A DNA stretch of 64,000 nt from Narthecium ossifragum (lineage: Eukaryota; Streptophyta; Magnoliopsida; Dioscoreales; Nartheciaceae), in contig OY986963.1 of NCBI GenBank assembly GCA_963920575.1, positions 8,470,896 through 8,534,895 on the forward strand. Direction: 5' to 3'. The position numbers and the translations under genes are program-made. The notes under the pieces were generated by a model, which was not told where the DNA came from, did no database searches, and was given only the letters and a program-made list of their open reading frames with translations. Below, piece after piece: positions 57,127 to 64,000 of this stretch (within the stretch, counting starts at the first letter, position 1; the number at the start of each line of letters is the position of its first letter).

Positions 57127-59353
57127 TGTGAGGGCCCGTCCCTCCCCTCCTGTGGCTCGTTGTGGACCACAAGGGCAATTTGGTAAATTGCACCTTGTCG
57201 GCTAGTTTCACACTCGCGCGTGTGCACACACTGACCATGTTTGTGGAAATGTTTACTTAGAATGGTTAGTGGGACCCGGGATCGAAAGATCTGGCTTGGG
57301 CTTGAATTTTGGCCCAAGTCTAGCTTTCTGGACAAGTGGGATCGATCCTCTCTAGCTAAGAGATCGATCTCCTTGTGCCAAAAAGTCAAACCCGTTCTGG
57401 CAAGGAAGATCGATCTCTTCTCACAGGGAGATCGATCTCCCTTATGTCGGTTCGTTTGTCTATAAAACAAACGAGATCGTTATCCTTTGATTTTTTTTGG
57501 GATTTCCGAGATTTAAACCGCGTTCTTGCTGGATCTGAGCTCGTTTGAGGAAGATCTAAGGCCTAGCTGCTTGGATTTAAGCCGCTCTTACTCCGGTAGG
57601 GATTCCTACCTACTTTTATTTTGGGGTTTTGAGTTTTCCGATTTGATTCATGTTCTTTTGCTTAGATCTCTATGTATACATGTTTATTTCTCGTGTTTTC
57701 ACCGGTTTTGGACTCGTGGGATCTTGATCTATCAGATCCCAGAGTTTGGTTGAGTTTGGATGTGTTCTCCGGCGGTATTCCTCGCCGGAGAACCCATTCG
57801 GATCGATCCCGTTTGAGGAGGGATCGATCCCTTATGGTATGTCACGCCCAGCCCGAGCGGGATCGATCCCCTTGAGAAGGGAGATCGATCCCTTGGTGGC
57901 TGGTGGCGGTGAGTCCCAGGTCACGAGGAAGATCGATCCCTCTGGAGGAGGAGATCGATCTCCTTCGGTTGACAGGGACGAGTTTTTCCCTAAGCACTAA
58001 GAGATCGATCCCCTTGAGAAGGGAGATCGATCCCTTAGTGGCTGAAGGGTATTTTAAGTGGGTTTTTGCCCGCGGGGATTTGTATGACAGTTTTCTTTAC
58101 TGTCTTAATACCTGGTACATATGATTAAGCATGCTAGCCCTATAATAGGGCAGTGGTGAACCAGGGGAGTGATGACTCCTGGGATTGTGTAGAATAAACG
58201 GGCGGGTAGCCCTACAGCTTTCCATAGCCTTGCATGCCGGCGTGCGCCGAGGGCTTTATCTGCTATGTTTGTGAGCTGTTGTTTGAGGGGTTGTTTCCCG
58301 GTGCAGGTGTTGTGGTGGACTGCTGGCAGTTGGTGGTGGTACCACTGCAGCAGTCCCTAGGCCTTAAATATTTGTTCACCACCCCGGGCCGGCAGGGTGC
58401 CGTGCCCAGACCTTGTATTTATATCATCACATCCTGTTGCATGCTTACATGTATTTATTCTGCGCATGTTCATAGCATGCATTGTGTTGTGCACTAGTTG
58501 CATCTGCTTAGGGCGTTGCCGATCCGGGGCTTCCGGGTAGCCCGGATCTATCTCTTAGGACCGTTGCGGGTAGCTTGGTCCAGGACTCGATTTGTAGTAT
58601 TCAGTCGTGTTCGATGATAGGGTTAGATGACTTGAATACTGATGTTGCTTGATGTTTAGAGGTTGTGTCGGCCTCGAGCCAAGTCGAGGTGTAGCCGGTA
58701 CCCAGTCCTTCTTGAACTCTTGGGTGGCAGGTGTGACTACCCAGCGGTGCTATCCGCCAACAGTGCCCAGGATCCTGTTGTGAGTTGGCAGTGCCGTTTC
58801 CTGCCTTACTGAGTGTGACCCAGTGTGTGACCAGTTCGCTGGAAGACCATGACTGGGGCTCTCAGGGGCATCCGGTGGGGTTATGGGACCCCTGTGATAC
58901 ACCTAGGCTTTGCTTGGGGGCGACACTGTTGTGTTCCCTCCCTTGTGAGTGTCGTAGTGTAGTGTCCATGCTGAGCTTAGTGCTCACTCCTACCCGGGCT
59001 GCGTTTTGCAGGTGCTGGAGCGAGCTCTTCTTCGATCGCCCCTACCGGGCAGGTGTTTGGTGACGTGGCGGCGTCTGGCGGTGCTTGAGAGGTGGCGATC
59101 ATACCGTTTTACCTTTTTTGTTATAGATAGTCTCCTACAGGAGTGATAATTGTATAATTTTTCCTGTTTTGAGGATATGTATCTATTTCAGTTCCAGTGC
59201 TTGAGGTTTGAATTGTTGTAAATACAGGATGATTATGCTTGTTAGGGTAACCACTACGATTAGATGAAAACATAGCCAAAATTTTCCGCAATAGGTTAGG
59301 TTCCAGTTCTCGTCGCCCGGCCCGGTTGGGCCTACGCGGGTCAGGGCGAGACA
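57127..59353. mobile_element. Solo LTR, family 1 (long version), 2227 bp, inside a LINE
   Basis: It begins TGTGAGGGCCCG and ends TCAGGGCGAGACA, with target duplication ATTTG at 57122-57126 and 59354-59358. It is nearly the same length as the copy at 47655 but differs strongly in the palindrome region. A TATA-like TATAAAA lies at 57461-57467. Confidence 0.9.
57340..58032. promoter_or_regulatory. Paired GATCGATC array in the family 1 LTR
   Basis: Twelve exact GATCGATC copies form six pairs: 57340/57362, 57408/57430, 57801/57822, 57861/57883, 57931/57953 and 58003/58025. The gap within a pair is 14 bp in five pairs and 13 bp in one. Pairs within a group start 60-72 bp apart. The first two pairs end 24 bp before the TATA-like box at 57461; the other four lie downstream. 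The gap is itself often palindromic (CCCTTGAGAAGGGA at 57869 and 58011). Confidence 0.85.
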
Positions 59354-59768
59354 ATTTGGGTGATGGGAATGCCGGTTGAAACTGAGACGATCCTACGGGA
59401 AGAACTCAAAGCAATTCTTCATGGGATTCTTTGGGCCAAAGATAAAGGTGCTACTCATATTGCTGTTGAGTCTGACTCAAAGATGGTGGTAGATCTAGTG
59501 CAAAATCATATGGTTTGGCCTCAACATATAGAAGTTGTTCTACAGGAGATTTGGGAAGCTATCATACAGGTTGATAGTTTTGTTATTGTGTATATCCCTA
59601 GACAAGAGAATTATAAGGCGGATGGGGTAGCCCAGTGGTGTCGTCGCTCTCAAGTGCCGTTGTTTTGGGCCTTGGAGAATGGCATCACAGCTATTGATAA
59701 ATTCCTGTAGATCCTCTTAGCCTTTTTGGCTCAACTCATCAAACAAAAAAAAACATGAAAGTTAACAA

Positions 59769-62700
59769 ATTATTATTTAGTTAGGTAGCAAACATCTGAA
59801 AGCGCCTTAAGGGATATCAAAATAATAAGCAAATTATGCTCAAAAGAAAAGAAAAAGTTCTACCTGCATGCTATGCATCGTCTTGAGGATCTGCAACATT
59901 AGACGGTTATATACTATGGTAAACCACTAGAATTAAGGCTTTGCTCAGATCATACTGTTAGTGTGGAAATCTTGTCGTTGACCGGTAAAGTCAAAATAGT
60001 CAAAATCAGGGACATGCAAAGACTCAACTCCTTCGAACTTAGTTCGAACATATGTGTTGAAGCTGCGGAAAAATAGATGAGAAGTAAAGATAGAAAGGGG
60101 AAAATGGATGATGAGAAGTGATGGAAAATGGATAATGAGAAGTGGAAAATGGATGATGAGAAGTTAGAGCTACTCCTATAAATGAAAGCTTCGTTGCAAA
60201 AAATTAAAGGAAAAAAAAATGCTTCATTGTTGAAATTTAAAAACACATGAAGATAAATAAAGCTACATTGAAAATAAAGATAAAAAATTACATTAAAAAT
60301 AAAAATAAAAAACTATATTGGTAATAAAGATAAAAGCTGGTTTCGCTCTTGATTTCGGGAGTGAAAACTTTCTTCTTCATCTTCATGTCTTTTATAAAGT
60401 TTCTGGCATAACTACTTTGGAACCGTCTGGAACTGCTCTGAAACCGTCGACATAACTCCTTTGAAACCGTCAGAACTATCATAACTAACATCTTCAGTTA
60501 TATACGAAACTGTCATTAGATATAACGTCTTGTATTTCACTGTAATTTGGCCAATGATAAACTTGAAATTTGGAAAACTCTAAACATAAAAGTTGTAAGT
60601 CTTCAAATTCTCTTCCAATGATTTAAAAACAACTCATTTGGACATCATATGAGAAAGTTATAACCGAAATAGTTGGATCGCGTTGACGACCATTATTAAA
60701 ATAATTAGCCAAATTATGACTGATTGGATATCTGGCCGATTAGGAATTGACCATTCTTTGGACGATTGCATTTGGACAAGTGAAATTTGGTTATTATTAA
60801 CTATTTTACCACTGAACATTTTAGGTGCCAGTTTGACATACTAAACGATCGAATCTGAAAATCTCGTCAACAGAAAATTGTAGATCTTTTCGTCCTCTTT
60901 CTAATGGTTCAAGAATTGGCCAATTTGGATATTTGATGTAAAAATTATGATCAAAATACTTTAGTTGTGTCAAAGCTAAAGATAAGGACCATTTAATGAC
61001 AATATTTACGAAATTATCATTGACCTTGTGAATCGCCCTAATGACTTTAAGACATGGTTATATTTATGACTAACACATACATGTCCTATCAAGTTGATTA
61101 TCTGCAACATTAAGTCAAGAGAGACACACAACCATGTTCCTCAAAGAAGAACCCCAAGAATGTAGAAGGTTTATTTCTTTCATGTTATTCTACTGACCTC
61201 ATCAGTAGCAGGTATATTTCAGGCAGTCTAGCCAGCGCTTTCGATTACGAACATGCTATACAGGTTCTTGTCACAAAGAAAGAAATAGTACAAATAACCT
61301 ACAAGCACAAACAACATCAAGGTTGATCACAAGTAAACCAAAATTAAAGCTAATAACTAACTCTAGAGCAATTTACCTTGGGCCATGAGTGGCCAAGAGT
61401 CTATAAAAGTGGAAAGTTCATATACAGTCAATTGCATAGTTTTTCACGATAAATATGGTACTGAATGCAATGGCAGTGTACACAAAAGCCAAAATACTTC
61501 AACATAATTTCGAACTTGAAATGCAAGCCTTTTCAAATGTGCATGAATTACAGTTCACATGGCAAAAAACTTGGAAAAACTGTATGTTTTGATCAAACCC
61601 AAGGCCAAAATCAGCAGTTCAAGCGCTATATCCATCGTATATGTAGCGGTTTATGTATCCAAGTGAGTGCAAATTCCTCCTCCTTGCCATGATTTGCATC
61701 ACTAGACCAGGAAGATTGAGGTAAGTTAAAATAAAAGGTTTAGGTTGGAACCTAAACCTGGAAGACAAATTTCAGGTTCATCTTCCAAAATCTCAAGCAG
61801 CATTATCATCCACACTCAAGTTACAAGCTGTCCAGGTCCAATATTTATTCAAGAATGTTATTGCTGAAAAGGTGAAATAATAAGTCTAGTGATGACCTGA
61901 GTCCTCATAAGAGATTAAAGAAACAAATTTCATAAAGATCATCAGTTGGAATTTAGTTCCCCGAACTGTTCAACTCACCACCATTATGATTGTCAGATAC
62001 ACATAATCATGAACCTTAATTGTCACTAAAGGATTGTGTTTATTCCGAAGACATACTCCAATACTATAAGGAATGAGAGAATATAATGTGCAAGATGCGG
62101 ATTTCTACTTTACTCCGAGAGAAAAAAGGGGACCAAGCTACTCTTGTATAGTCGTATCCTTAGTTCTGGTCACAACTATTAGGGAATCAACAACAAAGGC
62201 CAGGTCCCTTCAGAATATAATCAACAGCTTTTCCTAGGCCAGAAGGCCAAAAAGCAGTCGTTACCTTGTGCGATACTAATATCAACCGGTTGAAAGTCCA
62301 CATGGACTTTGTAGACATTTTTATCTGCAGAAGTGTGTAACATTAGCTATGCCAGTGTTTAACCATTCTTCAGTACGGAGATGTTCAGTATCCAGATAGA
62401 GAAACTTCACGAGTGTTCATTAGTTTTCTAGGAAAACTTGACAGATGATCCTCACAAAAACTACCATATGACAGCATCATAAATATTAAAATACCTTTCA
62501 TGAGTGTCAACTGTTTAGGACCAAAGGAAACATATGCAATAACTTATGATCAAACCTATGCAATTCAGAACAAATGTACAAGCATCCATTTCAACTGGTC
62601 GGCTATAATGTCCAATTCATGCAGCAGATATACCTAGAATAAAATAAAAGCTTAGCTTTCCACCAGCAACATGGCAAAGTTGAAACGAGTACTTCATGTT

Positions 62701-63557
62701 CAACCTATGATTAAAAAAACATTAGCTCGCCAGCTCAGAACACTTCCTAGGTTTTCCTCATTTGATAATCTGTTTTGCCTTTCATGGCTTGTAACACCTA
62801 TGGCTTGTACACCCATGGCTTGTACACCCATGGCCTGTACACCTACATGGTCAATCCCCAGTTCAAGAGTTCAATATAGGTAGAGATTTCCCTGACCATC
62901 TATGATTGCTCCTAATAACATGCTACACACAGTAGACTAAGATCATATAGGAAAAACACAATCTCTTTTAAAAGTATACAAATAGGAAAGTAAGATGCAA
63001 ATCGTTGACCAATGTAGAAAGCAAATAGAAAAAAGTGCATGGAATCTGAAAAGGGCATCAGTGTTGCCAAAAGAAAAAAATGGCAGGATCTTTGAGTCCC
63101 TTTTCCTCCTAACAAGTATTCAAAACCAAAAGCAACGGTTTACCCAGGTTCAGAGAATCAACCAATTTTGGAGAATGGTAGCATCGGCCGAATATGTCTT
63201 GTTGCAGCTAGCACATCTACATGCAAATATAAAAGTAAGATGACCTTTCAGTTTAACAGTGCTCACTTTTATTGAGATGAGCTGTTACTCCACTAACATT
63301 CTGAAACATGCTAGCCTACATTCAAATATGATTAAAATTGTCTAACACTCGGGTATTAATAATTAGCTCTCCACCAAAAAGTTCCTTTCCACTCAAACAT
63401 GGATATGTAGGTCAGTTTTGTTGGATGTGAAGGTTGCTTTCCTGCCCTGTTTTCCTTGCTTTTGATAACTTATACATCAATAGCCCTCCAAAGAAATGTA
63501 AAATCCAAACGATATACAACAAAGCACTACAATTATCGATCATGAAAAAGGCTTACC
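59769..63557. other. Intergenic and 3' flank of the receptor-like kinase gene
   Basis: No gene recognised. At about 60090-60170 there are three copies of GGAAAATGGAT.ATGAGAAGT. From about 60560 to 60960 there are LTR-like phrases (AACATAAAAGTTGTAAGT, AAAATTGTAGATCTTTTCG), suggesting an old LTR remnant without clear ends. At 62790-62850 a 16-bp unit, CTTGTACACCCATGG-like, is repeated about four times. Confidence 0.4.
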
Positions 63558-64000
63558 TCATCGGGCCTTCTTTCGAGCCTTGAATGAACACCCACCTGGA
63601 GGTGATGGGGAGAACTCTAAAGGGAGATTGGGAGCCTCTGACTGCCCTGTAAGCATTCCAACAATCTCTTTGCTGGATGGCCGGGGAGCCGGAGAACGCT
63701 GAATACAAAGTAGAGCGACAGTGATGCAGAGGAGTGCCTGCTCCCGATTCACGGCCAGAAGTAATGGGTCAACAAGATCCAGAAGCCTCCCCATGTGGCC
63801 GAGGTTTCGGGCCCAGGAAATGAGGTTAGCCCGCTCGAATTCGGACATAGGCGAGGCTGTCACCTGCAGTGGCCGCCGGCCGGATACGATGACCAGTAGA
63901 AGCACACCAAAGCTGTAAATATCGCACTTCTCAGAGAGCAGGCCTCCGCCACCATACTCAGGGGCGACGTAGCAGACAGTGCCTCTCATGCTTGGGGTGC
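63558..64000 (-). CDS. Receptor-like protein kinase, C-terminal part (runs off the right edge)
   Basis: On the minus strand the frame is open from the window edge to the stop at 63558 and encodes the C-terminal lobe of a plant Ser/Thr receptor-like kinase. Visible are the activation-segment end (TPSMRGTVCYVAPEY), with the APE-type motif, subdomain IX (CDIYSFGVLLLVIVSGRRP), and the conserved Arg of subdomain XI (SPAPRPSSKEIVGML). The tail (LEFSPSPPG, then KARKKAR) and the sequence RPLQVTASPMSEFERANLI resemble the Arabidopsis At1g80870-type kinase. Signal peptide, membrane span and catalytic loop are outside the window. The frame is undamaged. Confidence 0.8.
   Translation of the reverse strand, partial: TPSMRGTVCYVAPEYGGGGLLSEKCDIYSFGVLLLVIVSGRRPLQVTASPMSEFERANLISWARNLGHMGRLLDLVDPLLLAVNREQALLCITVALLCIQRSPAPRPSSKEIVGMLTGQSEAPNLPLEFSPSPPGGCSFKARKKAR

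Larger units (their letters stand above)
55164..59710 (+). pseudogene. LINE ORF2 pseudogene with the RT catalytic box deleted
   Basis: RT N-terminal and palm parts read well (KCPGPYGVPIEFY, DFRPVSLCNVGYKVITTIL, EQSAFLSGRSIHDN, AKIDLRSAYDKVKW), with a TAG at 55972. At about 56190, FSLSHL, which should be followed by the FADD box, runs straight into the zf-RVT-proximal segment (ADLVRKGLHCKPGS in the next frame). Several hundred bp with the catalytic aspartates and the thumb are therefore deleted. zf-RVT follows at about 56580-56760. RNase H starts at about 57040 (HVDASF), is cut at 57126 by the solo LTR, and resumes at 59359 (EELKAILHGILWA, ESDSKMVVDLV, PRQENYKADGVAQW). Confidence 0.82.
55164..59751 (+). 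mobile_element. LINE (L1-type), 5'-truncated, with 17-bp target duplication, split by a solo LTR
   Basis: The 17-mer AACATGAAAGTTAACAA occurs at 55147-55163 and again at 59752-59768 directly after the A-rich tail, the long target duplication typical of LINEs. The inserted DNA starts inside the ORF2 region just before reverse transcriptase (GDRNSAFF) and ends with an A-run. Without the solo LTR and one duplicated target it is about 2.36 kb. The 3' end contains TTAGCCTTTTTGGCTCAACT before the tail. Confidence 0.88.

Noticed and set aside
61465..61692. 75-codon ORF upstream of the kinase gene
   Set aside because: No domain and ordinary AT-rich flank. Length is within chance expectation.

Overview
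This is a plant nuclear window, most likely from a flowering plant. It carries a FAR1/FHY3-type gene, a CXE carboxylesterase, a plant receptor-like kinase, Athila-type Ty3/Gypsy and Copia-type LTRs, L1-type LINEs and a Mutator-like element (MULE). The species cannot be read from the sequence. There is no operon structure and no rRNA, tRNA or CRISPR array was seen.

Host genes are few. The left edge (1-338, minus) holds the N-terminal FAR1 zinc-finger exon of a gene that continues outside the window, with a probable non-coding first exon near 1251-1760. At 3619-4596 (minus) lies an intact single-exon carboxylesterase. The right edge (63558-64000, minus) holds the C-terminal kinase part of a receptor-like kinase. 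Fragments of other host genes are scattered between: a second carboxylesterase 3' end (33782-33847), a last exon of an alkaline-ceramidase-like protein (40269-40432) and a GH17-like piece (53028-53171).

Most of the rest is nested transposable elements, and many have exact boundaries because target-site duplications can be read. A repeat-rich block (5069-7485, then 9060-9300, then 19833-19990) is split by a solo LTR (7486-9059) and by a complete Athila-type retrotransposon (9301-19832; two 1821-bp LTRs, tRNA-type primer site, one gag-pol frame with three in-frame TAG codons). A 7.9-kb MULE (21452-29360) encodes a plant-mobile-domain protein and a converging transposase fused to an OTU cysteine-protease domain, and is itself interrupted by a solo LTR (24339-25886). 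Further right are an LTR-within-LTR nest (29590-30938), LINE fragments on both strands, a TIR-like element (34583-35935), a large LTR with palindromes (about 37390-39111), simple-sequence arrays (43190-45115), and two LINEs each split by a ~2.2-kb solo LTR of one family (47230-52307 and 55164-59751).

The most unusual signal is regularly spaced palindromic DNA in unrelated elements. The MULE has an array of TCGG-N10-CCGA sites with a mostly 33-bp period about 0.5-0.8 kb inside each end. The Athila LTRs carry GATCGATC in pairs separated by 15 bp, just upstream of the TATA box. A different LTR family carries GATCGATC pairs separated mostly by 14 bp, and a further LTR carries GGTCGACC-centred inverted repeats. 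These look like cis-acting binding arrays or structured-RNA modules, and no ordinary annotation explains them.
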